Source of the DNA: Burkholderiales bacterium
GTDB taxonomy: Bacteria; Pseudomonadota; Gammaproteobacteria; Burkholderiales; Burkholderiaceae_C
NCBI GenBank assembly: GCA_003963075.1
Contig: RXJV01000035.1
Span: forward strand, 1-64,000
Reading direction: 5' to 3'
Length of the DNA stretch: 64,000 nucleotides
Part shown: piece by piece, positions 27,451-36,296 of the stretch
How positions within the stretch are numbered: position 1 is the stretch's first letter
Layout of the letters: every line of letters starts with the position of its first letter
Translations under genes and position numbers: made by a program
The notes under the pieces: model-generated
What the model was told of the DNA's origin: nothing
The model's database searches: none
Seen by the model: only the letters and a program-made list of their open reading frames with translations

Positions 27451-28506
27451 ATGAAGACCTTGATCCTTCCCGTTGCTGGCCGCTCCTCGCGTTTCCCTGG
27501 CATGCGCCCCAAATGGCTCCTGACGATGCCCGACGGAAAGCTGATGCTGGAGAAAGCCGTCGAGAGGCTTGACATGTCCGACTACGACCGGGTCGTCGTA
27601 GTGTGCCTGCGCGAGCACCTCGACGCATATCTCACGGATGAGTCGCTGGCCACGGTGCTGTCCGGGATCGGTCACGCCAAGGTGGACGTGTGCGTCCTGG
27701 AAGAGCCGACGTCCTCGCAGTCAGAGACCGTCGCACTTGCGCTCGAGCGCGCACAAGTGGAAGGCGCGTTCTTCGTCAAGGACTGCGACAACATGTTCCA
27801 CGTCCGCTGGCAGGGCGGCAACGAAATCGCCGTGCTCGACCTCAACAGCGTCGGACTGATCGACGCCAAGAACAAGAGCTACGTCAACGTCGATGCTCTA
27901 GGCAATGTGTCCAACATCGTCGAGAAGCAGGTCATCAGCAACTTCTTCTGTTGCGGCGGTTACGGCTTCAGCAGCGCCGAGACCTTCCTCAAGCACTTCC
28001 GCTCGATCAAGAGCAACCAGGAGGTTTACCTCTCGCATGTGATTTACAGCATGCTGATGGGCGAGGAAAGCTTCCGCATGTCCCAGGCGGACTCTTACAT
28101 CGACTGGGGCACGCTGCGCGAGTACCGGCATTACACGCGCTCGTTCATCACGGTGTTCTGCGACGTCGACGGCGTTCTCCTCTACAACGGCAGCAAGTTC
28201 GCCAAGACCGGCTGGAGCACCGAGCCCATCGCCGAGAACCTCCAGACCATCGCCCGACTTCAGGCATCGGGGCTTCTGTATCTCGTGATCACCTCCAGCC
28301 GTCCGGAGTCGGAGATCGACTATCTGCGCGGCCGCCTGGCGGAGTTCAACGTGCATCCCGATCGTTATGTGATGGGCTTGCCGCACACCCGGCGTATCCT
28401 GGTGAACGATTACTCGCTCACGAACCCGTTCCCCACCGCCATGTCGGTGAACCTGGAACGCGACAGCAAGCTCCTGTCATCGATCCTCGACTCGATCAGC
28501 AGCTGA
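27451..28506 (+). CDS. Nucleotidyltransferase-HAD phosphatase fusion
   Basis: 351-aa two-domain protein. Residues 1 to about 230 are a sugar/alcohol-phosphate nucleotidyltransferase: LPVAGRSSRFPGMRPKWLL holds the nucleotide loop and Lys, and DCDN at 111-114 is the metal site. Residues about 232-351 are a HAD-fold domain with motif I FCDVDGVLLYN (236-246) and motif II VITSSRPESE. This suggests activation of a phosphorylated precursor together with a phosphatase step. With the kinase-like gene two places upstream it forms a small kinase-activation-phosphatase set. The product is not identified. Confidence 0.75.
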   Translation: MKTLILPVAGRSSRFPGMRPKWLLTMPDGKLMLEKAVERLDMSDYDRVVVVCLREHLDAYLTDESLATVLSGIGHAKVDVCVLEEPTSSQSETVALALERAQVEGAFFVKDCDNMFHVRWQGGNEIAVLDLNSVGLIDAKNKSYVNVDALGNVSNIVEKQVISNFFCCGGYGFSSAETFLKHFRSIKSNQEVYLSHVIYSMLMGEESFRMSQADSYIDWGTLREYRHYTRSFITVFCDVDGVLLYNGSKFAKTGWSTEPIAENLQTIARLQASGLLYLVITSSRPESEIDYLRGRLAEFNVHPDRYVMGLPHTRRILVNDYSLTNPFPTAMSVNLERDSKLLSSILDSISS

Positions 28507-28583
28507 GTCCACGCGTCAGGGAGGAACCGCCGACTTGATCTCGGCTGCATGCGCACCCGCCATCATTGCCAGAAATAGCAAGC

Positions 28584-29714
28584 ATGCAAGTACATCGCCC
28601 GACCTTGGCCGCCATCGCTGCGGCCTTCGCGCTGCCCGCCTGTGGCGGCGATGGCGACTCGCCACCGATGGCCAGCCAGGGCGCGTTGGCGTTTCAATCC
28701 GCCACGCCAGGCGCGACGCCGTTCCTGGGCCGCCTGCAGGTCAACGGCGTCGATTGGCAGAACGTCAGCGCGGTCGCCTTCACGGTCGCCAACAAGACCG
28801 GTGCGGTCTCCAGACCCGTGCATGTGCGCTATGAGGCTGCCGCGCTGCTGCGCAAGGGCTTCGAGGGCAGTGCCGTCGTCGGCACCGTGAAGTCGACGAC
28901 GGTCAACAACTTCCACCACAACGTCGACCTGGCCAAGACGGGGTTCCTCGCCGAGTTCGACACGACCATCGCTGGCGTGAAGCACGTCGAGAGCCAGGTC
29001 GGCGAGATCGATACCACCGGCGCGGTGCTGCAGGAGTGGGACTTCGCGAAGATCCTTTCCGACTACATGACCGCGGAAGGCGACGAGCCGAGCCTGTTCA
29101 TCCGTCCCGGCATCGACTGGTTCCACGTCAACTCGTCGATCTACGATCCACGTGACGACAGCGTCATCGTGTCGAGCCGTGAGAACTTCGTCATCAAGCT
29201 GGACTATAAGACGGGAAAGCCGCTGTGGATCCTGGGCGATCCGCTGAAGTACTGGTACACCTTCCCTTCTCTGCGCAAGCTGGCGCTGACGCTGGACGCC
29301 GGCGGCCTGTATCCGATCGGTCAGCACGCGCTGTCCATCACCTCGGACGGGTCGTTGATGCTCTTCGACAACGGAGCCAACAGCCTGAACCAGCCTTCCG
29401 GCGCGCCAACCGGCATGACGCGCGCCTATAGCGCGGTGAGCAAGTTCACAATCGATGCTACCAATCGTCTCGCCACGATGAACTGGCGCTTCGACAACGC
29501 CAAGTCCATCCAGTCCTCCTACTGCTCCAGCGCCTATGAGGTCAGCAACAAGACGATGCTGGTCACCTACGCCATCGCTGACGGCAACTCCGCCCGCCTG
29601 ATCGGCCTCGGTACGGATCAGAAGATCGCCTTCGACTTCAATTACCCCAGCCTGCGCTGCGACACCGCGTGGAACGCGCTGCCCATCGCCTTCGACGCCC
29701 TGCAATACCGTTGA
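28584..29714 (+). CDS. Arylsulfotransferase (ASST family) lipoprotein
   Basis: Probably a periplasmic sulfotransferase moving sulfate from a phenolic sulfate to an acceptor. The ATG at 28584 is preferred over the TTG of the ORF because it gives a lipoprotein signal with lipobox LPAC (Cys20). The residues known as active-site in E. coli AssT have counterparts: FHHN (His111/112), WFHVNS (His181, Asn183), SSR (Arg199) and GQHA (His248, the sulfo-histidine candidate). At 376 aa it is shorter than typical ASST (about 550-600), lacking much of the N-terminal part. Its position in an EPS cluster suggests sulfated polymer, an inference. Confidence 0.78.
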   Translation: MQVHRPTLAAIAAAFALPACGGDGDSPPMASQGALAFQSATPGATPFLGRLQVNGVDWQNVSAVAFTVANKTGAVSRPVHVRYEAAALLRKGFEGSAVVGTVKSTTVNNFHHNVDLAKTGFLAEFDTTIAGVKHVESQVGEIDTTGAVLQEWDFAKILSDYMTAEGDEPSLFIRPGIDWFHVNSSIYDPRDDSVIVSSRENFVIKLDYKTGKPLWILGDPLKYWYTFPSLRKLALTLDAGGLYPIGQHALSITSDGSLMLFDNGANSLNQPSGAPTGMTRAYSAVSKFTIDATNRLATMNWRFDNAKSIQSSYCSSAYEVSNKTMLVTYAIADGNSARLIGLGTDQKIAFDFNYPSLRCDTAWNALPIAFDALQYR

Positions 29715-29716
29715 GT

Positions 29717-30439
29717 ATGTCCTGTCTCATCTCGCTCTCCATCGTCAGCCACGGCCAGTCGGCGCTGATTGCTCCCCTGCTCGAAGACCTGCGCCGTCTG
29801 GCGCTGCCGGACATCGAGGTCGTCATCACGGTGAACATCCCGGAAGACGAGACGCCGTTCAAGGACCTGCCGTTTCCCTCACGCATCGTTCGCAATGCCG
29901 CGCCACAGGGATTCGGGGCCAACCACAATGCGGCCTTCGCGGCCTCCAGCGGTCGCTTCTTCGTTGTGGTGAATCCGGACATCCGACTGCCGTCGCTGGA
30001 CGTCGCTCGTTTGCTGGCCCTGATGGAGGACCCGACCGTCGGCGCGGTCGCGCCCGTGGTCCTGAACGGCGTGGGCGGGGTGGAGGACAGCGTGCGTCGC
30101 TTCCCGACCATCGCGGGCCTTGCTCGCCGCGTGCTGCTGAAGCAGCGCGTCCCGGGTTACCAATGGGACAGGCAACCGATCGACGTCGACTGGACCGCAG
30201 GCATGTTCGTTGTCTTCAAGCGTGAAGCGTTCGCCGCGGTCCAGGGCTTCGACCATCGGCGATTCTTCATGTACTTCGAGGACGTCGACATCTGCCGCCG
30301 TCTCCAGCGCGCGGGATGGCGCGTGGTGCTTCAACCTGCGATCAGCGTCATCCACGACGCCCAACGGGCGAGCCATCGCAGCATCAGGCATCTGCGCTGG
30401 CACCTGACCAGCGCGGCGCGTTACTTCACCGGGATCTGA
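29717..30439 (+). CDS. Glycosyltransferase family 2 protein
   Basis: 240-aa GT-A enzyme starting at the ATG at 29717 (MSCLISLSIVSHGQS), 16 codons inside the ORF-track entry. It shows SIVSHGQ, the NAAPQGFGANHNAAFAASSGRFFVVVNPDIRLPS block with a DxD-like NPDI, GMFVVFKREAF and FFMYFEDVDICRR, as in rhamnosyl-type GT2 enzymes. It closes the plus-strand EPS block; its stop codon abuts that of the convergent dehydratase gene. Confidence 0.92.
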   Translation: MSCLISLSIVSHGQSALIAPLLEDLRRLALPDIEVVITVNIPEDETPFKDLPFPSRIVRNAAPQGFGANHNAAFAASSGRFFVVVNPDIRLPSLDVARLLALMEDPTVGAVAPVVLNGVGGVEDSVRRFPTIAGLARRVLLKQRVPGYQWDRQPIDVDWTAGMFVVFKREAFAAVQGFDHRRFFMYFEDVDICRRLQRAGWRVVLQPAISVIHDAQRASHRSIRHLRWHLTSAARYFTGI

Positions 30440-32335
30440 TCAGCGCGCAGAGCAGCACTCGGGCGGGGACGGACCCGCGCGCATTTCCCTGACAACTAGG
30501 CGCAAGCGGCCCCGCACCTCGCCGTCGGAAAGGCGATCTCCGCTGGTGCCCTGCGCCAGCCACGTCGGCAAGTCGGTCGGCACGTCGTCCTGTCCCAGCT
30601 GGGCGATGTGGACGCGCGAAAACGCGGTCGGCACCGTCATGTCGCTGTCTGCGAGCAGCTCCTCATACAGCTTCTCCCCCGGCCTCAACCCCGTGAACCG
30701 GATCCCGATCTCCTGCTCCGATCGTCCGGTCATTTGGATCATCGTCTTTGCTAGATCCACGATCTTCACTGGATCCCCCATGTCCAACACCAGCACCTGC
30801 CCACTCTCCCCAATCGCACCCGCCTGCAGCACCAACCTCGCCGCCTCCGGAATGGTCATGAAGTAGCGAATGATCTCCGGATGCGTCACCGTCACCGGCC
30901 CGCCCTTGGCGATCTGCTCCTTGAACTTCGGAATCACGCTGCCGCTCGACCCCAACACGTTGCCGAAGCGCACCGCCATGAACTTGGTCGCATGGCCCTG
31001 GCCCGCCATGTGGCTGATGACCAGCTCGGCTGCGCGCTTGGTGGCGCCCATCACGTTGGTAGGGTTCACCGCCTTGTCGGTACTGATCAGCACGAAGCGC
31101 TCGGCGCCGTGCTCAGCTGCGGCCTGGCAGGTGTTGTAGGTACCCAGGGTGTTGTTGCGCAGGCAGGCCCAGGCGTTGTCGTCTTCCTCCATCAGCGGCA
31201 CATGCTTGTACGCCGCCGCATGGAAGACGATTTGCGGTTTGTATTTGCCAAAGACGTGGCGCAGGTGTTCAAGGTCCTTCACATCCCCGATGAGACGCGC
31301 GAGCGGGATGTGTGGGAACTTCTCGCCGAGTTCCTGCTCGATCGTGTACAGGTTGAACTCGCTCAACTCGTACAGCACGATCTTGGCCGGCCCGTACCGC
31401 GCCACCTGCCGGCACAGCTCCGAGCCAATCGAGCCGCCCGCGCCGGTGATCAGTACCACCTTGCCGTTCAGGCATTCGCTGATGCCGCCCTCGTCCAGTT
31501 CCACGGGCTCGCGGCCGAGCAGGTCTTCGGGTTCGATGTCGCGCACCTGGTTGACCGAGCGACCGGACAGCAGCTCCTCGCTGCTCGGCACGGTCAGCAC
31601 CGGCAGGCCGACCTTGCCGGCGATATCCAGTGCACGGCGGCGTTCTGCCACGCTGGCGCCTGGCATCGCGATGATCAGGTGGGTGATGCCGTGCAGGCTC
31701 GCGAACTCGGCGCTTTGCTCAATGCGCCCGAGCACCGGCACACCGGCCACGCGGGCGCCGAGCTTGTGTTTGGCATCGTCCACGAAGCCCACGATGACCC
31801 AGCCCTGGGAGTGCTGCAGGCCCGCAACGAGCAGGCGCCCGGCGTCGCCAGCACCCAGGACGAGCGCCCGCCGCTGCTCTTGCGCGCTGCCGCTGATGCG
31901 GCTGCGCATGTGCTCGTAGAGCATGCGGTAGCCCATGCGCATCATGGCCAGCAGCATCAGCGTGAACAGCGGGTGCAAGGCCAGCACCGCACGCGGGATG
32001 CCGTGCAGATGGGCCATCAGCACGGCCACGGCCGCCAGCAGACCCGCGGTGCCGCAGGCCAAGGCCAGGCGCTTGACCTCGCCAAAACCCGAGAAGCGCC
32101 ACATGCCCTTGGGCACTTGCAAGGCCAGCAAGGCCGCGGTGTAGGCAACAAGCACGCCGACCAGCACCCAGCCGTCGTAGCCTGGCCGCGCGGAGAACCA
32201 GCGCTCGAAGCCGAGGCGGAAGAGGTAGGTGGCGTGCCAGGCGATGGCAACGACGATCAGGTCAAGCACCAGTGCGACGGGCTCGCGGCGAGGGCGCAGG
32301 CGGGTAAGTTGGGTGTCGAGGTGCTGCCAATTCAT
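30440..32335 (-). CDS. Nucleotide-sugar 4,6-dehydratase, CapD/WbpM/FlaA1 family
   Basis: 631-aa inner-membrane enzyme that makes 4-keto-6-deoxy nucleotide sugars (typically from UDP-GlcNAc). The start is the ATG at 32335 (MNWQHLDTQL). Four transmembrane helices (about 25-150) and a CoA-binding-like middle domain (RRALVLGAGDAGRLLV) precede the catalytic SDR domain: VLITGAGGSIGSELCRQ, FHAAAYKHVPLMEE, LISTDKAVNPTNVMGATKR and SVIPKFKEQIAKGGPVTVTHPE. As in WbpM-type enzymes, the STDKA-x-x-P-x-N-x-MGATK stretch has Met where a classical Tyr would be. Confidence 0.93.
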   Translation of the reverse strand: MNWQHLDTQLTRLRPRREPVALVLDLIVVAIAWHATYLFRLGFERWFSARPGYDGWVLVGVLVAYTAALLALQVPKGMWRFSGFGEVKRLALACGTAGLLAAVAVLMAHLHGIPRAVLALHPLFTLMLLAMMRMGYRMLYEHMRSRISGSAQEQRRALVLGAGDAGRLLVAGLQHSQGWVIVGFVDDAKHKLGARVAGVPVLGRIEQSAEFASLHGITHLIIAMPGASVAERRRALDIAGKVGLPVLTVPSSEELLSGRSVNQVRDIEPEDLLGREPVELDEGGISECLNGKVVLITGAGGSIGSELCRQVARYGPAKIVLYELSEFNLYTIEQELGEKFPHIPLARLIGDVKDLEHLRHVFGKYKPQIVFHAAAYKHVPLMEEDDNAWACLRNNTLGTYNTCQAAAEHGAERFVLISTDKAVNPTNVMGATKRAAELVISHMAGQGHATKFMAVRFGNVLGSSGSVIPKFKEQIAKGGPVTVTHPEIIRYFMTIPEAARLVLQAGAIGESGQVLVLDMGDPVKIVDLAKTMIQMTGRSEQEIGIRFTGLRPGEKLYEELLADSDMTVPTAFSRVHIAQLGQDDVPTDLPTWLAQGTSGDRLSDGEVRGRLRLVVREMRAGPSPPECCSAR

Positions 32336-32387
32336 GAGCTGCGTATTGTCGCAGCCGATAATCAGCCCACCACGGATCGAGGTGCAC

Positions 32388-32966
32388 ATGGGACAAGCCG
32401 CCACCGAGTTCAAGCTCAACCCCGAGGACTACCTGGCCTGGGAGGCCCTGCAGCAGGAGCGCCACGAGTACGTGGATGGCGAGGTGTTCAACATGTCCGG
32501 GGCCGAAGACCGGCACGTGACAGTCGCTCTGAATGCCGCGATGGCGCTGCGCCAGCACACCACAGGGTCGCCCTGCAGGGTGTTCATGACGGACATGAAG
32601 CTGCAGGTCGCTTCGAGCAAGGCCTACTTCTACCCTGACGTGTTCGTGACCTGCTCAGCGGCTGACCGTGCCAGCCCGCTCGTGAAACAGGAGGCGACGC
32701 TGATCATCGAAGTGCTGTCGCCGAGCACCGCGGCCTATGACCGTGGTGCCAAGTTTGCCCATTACCGAGGCATTCCGACGCTCCAGGAGTACGCCCTGAT
32801 CGACATCGACCTGCGCCGTACCGACGTCTACCGTAAGGGCGCCGAAGGGTTGTGGGTGCTGCACCCCTTCGAGGCCGGGCAGGCAGTGACGCTGGCCAGC
32901 GCCGACCTGACCATCAGCGCCCGTGAGCTGTTTGCCGAGGTGGACGACGAGACTTCAGAGGCGTAA
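32388..32966 (+). CDS. Uma2 family (DUF820) putative endonuclease
   Basis: 192-aa protein starting at the ATG at 32388 (MGQAATEFKLNPEDYLAWEAL). The Uma2 signatures are RHEYVDGEVFNMSG, AYFYPDVFVTC and EATLIIEVLSPSTAAYDRGAKFAHYRGIPTLQEYALID, which fit a PD-(D/E)xK fold (Asp of YPDV, Glu of IIEVL). Cellular role unknown; these genes are common in cyanobacteria and scattered in proteobacteria. It is divergent from the dehydratase gene and the only plus-strand gene in this block. Confidence 0.85.
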   Translation: MGQAATEFKLNPEDYLAWEALQQERHEYVDGEVFNMSGAEDRHVTVALNAAMALRQHTTGSPCRVFMTDMKLQVASSKAYFYPDVFVTCSAADRASPLVKQEATLIIEVLSPSTAAYDRGAKFAHYRGIPTLQEYALIDIDLRRTDVYRKGAEGLWVLHPFEAGQAVTLASADLTISARELFAEVDDETSEA

Positions 32967-33143
32967 CACGCTCCGCGTCGTCTGAATTCAGCTGCAGCGT
33001 GGCCGACAGTCAGGTAATCGATAGCCAGAGACAAGCCACCGCGCGCGAGCCGCATCGTGCTAGGCAGTGCGCTGCCTGATGAATTGCCCTTGCTCTGAGT
33101 GCAGCCGCGTGCGCCCGGGTTTTTTTGGGCCGCGCCGCTCGGT

Positions 33144-33731
33144 TCAGCGGTGCAGCACGCGCAGCAGCGTGCGGCCGATCAGCTGCAGGTCGGTGGCTAG
33201 CGTGGCCCGTGCGGCGTAGTCCGCCGAGAGCCGCAGTTTGGCGGGCAAAATGATTTCGCGGTACTCGCGTTCGGGGTCGGCCGCTGCCGCCAGCAGTTCG
33301 GCCTCGTGGCTGAAGGCGAGCGAGGCGGGGTCGGTGATGCCGGGGCGCACGGCCAGCACCTCGCGCTTCAGATCGTCCGGGTAGAGCTCCACATAGCAGG
33401 GCAGCTCGGGCCGCGGCCCGACCAGGCTCATCGCGCCCCGCAGCACGTCCCACAGTTGCGGCAGTTCGTCGAGCTTGGTCTGCCGAAGCACCTGGCCAGA
33501 GCGGGTGATGCGCGGGTCGGCGCCCACGGTGAGGGCCGCGCCCGGCGCCACGCGCATCGTGCGGAACTTGTGGATGGTGAACGGCACCCCGTGGCGGCCG
33601 ATGCGGGTCTGGCGGAACAGCACGGGCCCCGGTGAATCGAGCCTCACCCAGACAGCAGCGAGCAGCAGCAACGGCGCCAGCAGCACCAGGCCCAAGGCCG
33701 AGGCGGCGATGTCGAACAGGCGTTTGCCCAC
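33144..33731 (-). CDS. Initiating sugar transferase (PglC-like short form)
   Basis: 195-aa monotopic phosphoglycosyl transferase that starts repeat-unit synthesis on undecaprenyl phosphate. It has one N-terminal membrane segment (LFDIAASALGLVLLAPLLLLAAVWV) and the catalytic core: GPVLFRQTRIGRHGVPFTIHKFRTM, LRQTKLDELPQLWDVLRGAMSLVGPRPELP, with the DE pair. It is the short PglC/WbaP-core type, unlike long WcaJ proteins. It lies 4 bp after the DegT aminotransferase gene, a common pairing in N-acetylated diamino-sugar pathways. Confidence 0.93.
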   Translation of the reverse strand: MGKRLFDIAASALGLVLLAPLLLLAAVWVRLDSPGPVLFRQTRIGRHGVPFTIHKFRTMRVAPGAALTVGADPRITRSGQVLRQTKLDELPQLWDVLRGAMSLVGPRPELPCYVELYPDDLKREVLAVRPGITDPASLAFSHEAELLAAAADPEREYREIILPAKLRLSADYAARATLATDLQLIGRTLLRVLHR

Positions 33732-33735
33732 GCGC

Positions 33736-34896
33736 TCAGGCCAACAGGCCGCGCACCGCCTGGATGACGCGCTCCACGTCGGCGTCGCTCATCGCGGTGT
33801 AGAGCGGCAGGCTCACCGTGCGCTCGAACACCTTTTGCGACTGCGGGAACTGCTCGGGCGTGAGCCCGTAGCGGTCGCGCCAGTAGGGATGCAGGTGCAG
33901 CGGCACGTAGTGCACGCTGCAGCCGATGCAGGCGGCGAACATGCCTTCGATGAACGCGTCGCGGGTGATCGGCGCGTCATCCGCCAGGCGCACGACGTAC
34001 AGGTGCCAGGCATGGGTGTCGCCCTTGGGCGCCTGCGGCGGCAGGATCAGCGGCAGATCGGCAAAGGCCTCGTGGAAGCGCGCGGCGATCTGCTCGCGGC
34101 GCTGCTGGAAGGCCGGCAGGCGCTTGAGCTGGTGCAGGCCCAAGGCGGCGGCAATATCGGTCAGGTTGTACTTGAAGCCGGGCGCGACGATCTCGTAGTA
34201 CCAGCTCGGCACCTTGGCCGTGAAGCGGTCAAAGGCATCGCGGCTCATGCCGTGCAGGCGCATCACGCGGGCGCGCTTGGCGAGCTCGGGGTTGCGGGTC
34301 ACCAGCATGCCGCCCTCGCCGGTCGTCATCGTCTTGTTGGCGTAGAAGCTGAACACGGTTGCGTCCGTGCCGAGCGTGCCGATCAGCTCCTTCTCCAGCG
34401 TGGTGGGCAGCGCGTGAGCGGCGTCGTCAATGACGTGCAGGCCGTGGCGGCGGGCGATGTCCAGCACCGCGATCATGTCCACGGCCAGGCCGGCGTAGTG
34501 CACCGGCATGATGGCCTTGGTACGCGTCGTGATGGCGGCTTCGATGGCCGCGATGTCGATGTTGAGCGTGGCCGGGTCGATGTCGACCAGCTTCACGTCC
34601 GCCCCGAGGTAACGCACCACCTCGGCGGTGGCGGTGAAGGTGTGGGTGGTGGTGATGACCTCATCCCCAGGGCCGATACCGATGGCCTCGAGCGCGAGGT
34701 GCAGGCCGGCAGTCGCGGAGTTGACCGCGATGCACTCGATCTGCGGGTCGCCCAGGAACTCGGCAAACGCCTGCTCGAAGCGCTTGGCCTTGGGGCCGGT
34801 GGTGATCCAGCCGGATTTCAGGGTGTCGACGACTTCGGCGATCTCGTCGTCGCCGAGATCGGGCAGGGCAAAGGGCAGGAAGGGCTGGGCGCTCAT
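33736..34896 (-). CDS. DegT/DnrJ/EryC1/StrS aminotransferase
   Basis: PLP-dependent sugar aminotransferase of 386 aa, starting at the ATG at 34896 ([18 protein letters not shown]), 43 codons inside the ORF-track entry. Family marks are [24 protein letters not shown], the PLP-binding Lys in [18 protein letters not shown] and a DDAAHALP segment. It probably makes 4-amino-4,6-dideoxy sugars from the CapD-type 4-keto product. It lies 7 bp after the vapC-like toxin gene and just before the sugar transferase. Confidence 0.93.
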   Translation of the reverse strand: MSAQPFLPFALPDLGDDEIAEVVDTLKSGWITTGPKAKRFEQAFAEFLGDPQIECIAVNSATAGLHLALEAIGIGPGDEVITTTHTFTATAEVVRYLGADVKLVDIDPATLNIDIAAIEAAITTRTKAIMPVHYAGLAVDMIAVLDIARRHGLHVIDDAAHALPTTLEKELIGTLGTDATVFSFYANKTMTTGEGGMLVTRNPELAKRARVMRLHGMSRDAFDRFTAKVPSWYYEIVAPGFKYNLTDIAAALGLHQLKRLPAFQQRREQIAARFHEAFADLPLILPPQAPKGDTHAWHLYVVRLADDAPITRDAFIEGMFAACIGCSVHYVPLHLHPYWRDRYGLTPEQFPQSQKVFERTVSLPLYTAMSDADVERVIQAVRGLLA

Positions 34897-34903
34897 GGCG
34901 TGT

Positions 34904-35338
34904 TCATGCGCTAAGGGTGACGAGGTGTTCGGCGCGTGCGCCGCGCACGCTGGGGCGCGCCACACCGCGGTCGAAGCTGACGAAGCGCAAGTCGTGGCGC
35001 ACGGCCAGCGCGAGGAGGTAGGCATCGGTCACCTGGCGCGAGCCGGTGATGTGTGTCCAGTTCAACACGCCGTCGTCGAGCAGGCTGAAGTCGTCGGCGT
35101 AGAAGCGGTGGGCCGGGTGAGACGTGGCTTCGAGCAGGCGCTCGCGCACGGCGTTGGGGGTCTGGGCATTGGGGTAGCCGGGCTGGCTGAGGATGCGCAG
35201 GCAGCCGTTCTGCGTCAGCGGGCAGGAGGCCCAGCCTGCTTCCCAGTTCGCCAGCATCCAGGCCGTGGCGCGCGCATGGTGCAGATGCGACTGATCCTGC
35301 AAGGCCAGCAGCACATTGACGTCGAGCAGGGCCCGCAT
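34904..35338 (-). CDS. PIN-domain toxin, VapC-like
   Basis: 144-aa PIN-domain protein, probably an RNase toxin. Acidic residues are at the expected places: [12 protein letters not shown] (Asp6), [11 protein letters not shown] and [18 protein letters not shown] and ITDAYL-type motifs match the VapC group that acts on structured RNAs. It overlaps the antitoxin stop by one base (TGATG), the usual VapBC coupling. It is unusual in being inside a polysaccharide operon. Confidence 0.85.
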   Translation of the reverse strand: MRALLDVNVLLALQDQSHLHHARATAWMLANWEAGWASCPLTQNGCLRILSQPGYPNAQTPNAVRERLLEATSHPAHRFYADDFSLLDDGVLNWTHITGSRQVTDAYLLALAVRHDLRFVSFDRGVARPSVRGARAEHLVTLSA

Positions 35339-35583
35339 CAGATGCCGGCCTGGTCTCGCAAGCGGTTGACGAGCTCATCCGTGACGACCGCCCCCGGCTT
35401 GCCCGGAAACGGCCGAAAGCCCGGCAGGCTGGCGGCCGGTGCCGCGCCCGATGCAGGGGCGCCGGCGGTCAGGGCCTGGCGCAGCAGGCGCGACACGATG
35501 ACGCCCGCCGTCGTGCCTTCATGCTGGGCCAACTCCTTGGAGGCCTGGAGCAGGTCGTCGTCAATGTCGAGGGTGGTGCGCAC
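35338..35583 (-). CDS. Ribbon-helix-helix antitoxin, VapB-like
   Basis: 81-aa DNA-binding antitoxin. The N-terminus MRTTLDIDDDLLQASKELAQHEGTTAGVIVSRLLRQAL is a typical ribbon-helix-helix domain. The Pro/Ala/Gly-rich tail (FRPFPGKPGAVVTDELVNRLRDQ) should cap the toxin. It precedes the PIN toxin with a one-base overlap and probably represses its own promoter in the 32-bp gap after the methyltransferase gene. Confidence 0.85.
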   Translation of the reverse strand: MRTTLDIDDDLLQASKELAQHEGTTAGVIVSRLLRQALTAGAPASGAAPAASLPGFRPFPGKPGAVVTDELVNRLRDQAGI

Positions 35584-35615
35584 GGCGATGCATCAGATGC
35601 AGTGATGCGTCGATT

Positions 35616-36296
35616 CTAGGGCTTCTCGATCCGCACCAGCCGGTGCGTCCGCAGCCAGGGCACGAGGTTGAGCAGGCCATAGGCCCCCGGCAGCGCCCGT
35701 GCCAGCGGAGGCGCCAGCGTGACGCGGCGAGCGGTGAAGCGGCCCTGTGGGAACAGCGCATGCACCCGCGCCAGCGGCACACCGCGCACATCGGGGTTGC
35801 GCGGGTTGTTGATGGTGAAGTCGTACCAGAGCACCGCGCCGCCGGGCTTGAGCCAGCGCCACATCGCCTCGGCCAGCCGCTGCTGCAAGGCGTCATCCAG
35901 GATGGACGAGAACACGGTGGACTGCAGCACCAGGTCCTGGCTGGCCGGCGCGACGTCGGCGGTGGACGCGTCACCGGCCAGCAGGCGCAAACGCTCGGGC
36001 AGCGCAGCGCGCGCCGCCTGGAGCCGCTCGGGCAGCAGTTCGATGCCGGTCAGGTGTTCAGGCCGCAGGCCCAGCCGCAGCAGGTCCAGCAGGTTGCCGC
36101 CGGCACCACAGCCCACCTCGGTGGCCCGCCAGTCGGCCGGCCTGCCGGGCCGCCCGCGCAGCAGGGCCAGCAGGGCCCGCTGCCGCTCCTGCCACATCGC
36201 CGCCACCTCGGGGCGCAGCAGGCTGTAGCGGTCGACCGCATCGCCCTGGGCCGCACGGCGTGCATAGCGCTGGGCGATCCGGTCCAGCTCACTCAT
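35616..36296 (-). CDS. Class I SAM-dependent methyltransferase
   Basis: 226-aa methyltransferase. The SAM-binding loop VGCGAGGNLLDLLRLG and the acidic residue ELLPERL (motif II) are present, then QDLVLQSTVFSSILDDALQQRLAEAMWRWLKPGGAVLWYDFTINNPRN, as in Methyltransf_11-type enzymes. It probably methylates the polysaccharide or a precursor, given its glycosyltransferase neighbours. It is coupled to the upstream GT4 gene by ATGA. The acceptor is unknown. Confidence 0.87.
   Translation of the reverse strand: MSELDRIAQRYARRAAQGDAVDRYSLLRPEVAAMWQERQRALLALLRGRPGRPADWRATEVGCGAGGNLLDLLRLGLRPEHLTGIELLPERLQAARAALPERLRLLAGDASTADVAPASQDLVLQSTVFSSILDDALQQRLAEAMWRWLKPGGAVLWYDFTINNPRNPDVRGVPLARVHALFPQGRFTARRVTLAPPLARALPGAYGLLNLVPWLRTHRLVRIEKP

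Noticed and set aside
30881-32638. 585-aa plus-strand ORF
   Set aside because: Antisense to the CapD/WbpM-type dehydratase; no domain and skewed composition.
33100-33143. TTTTTTT tract near 33120 as a terminator
   Set aside because: No adequate stem precedes the T-run on the plus strand, and on the minus strand it reads as A residues.
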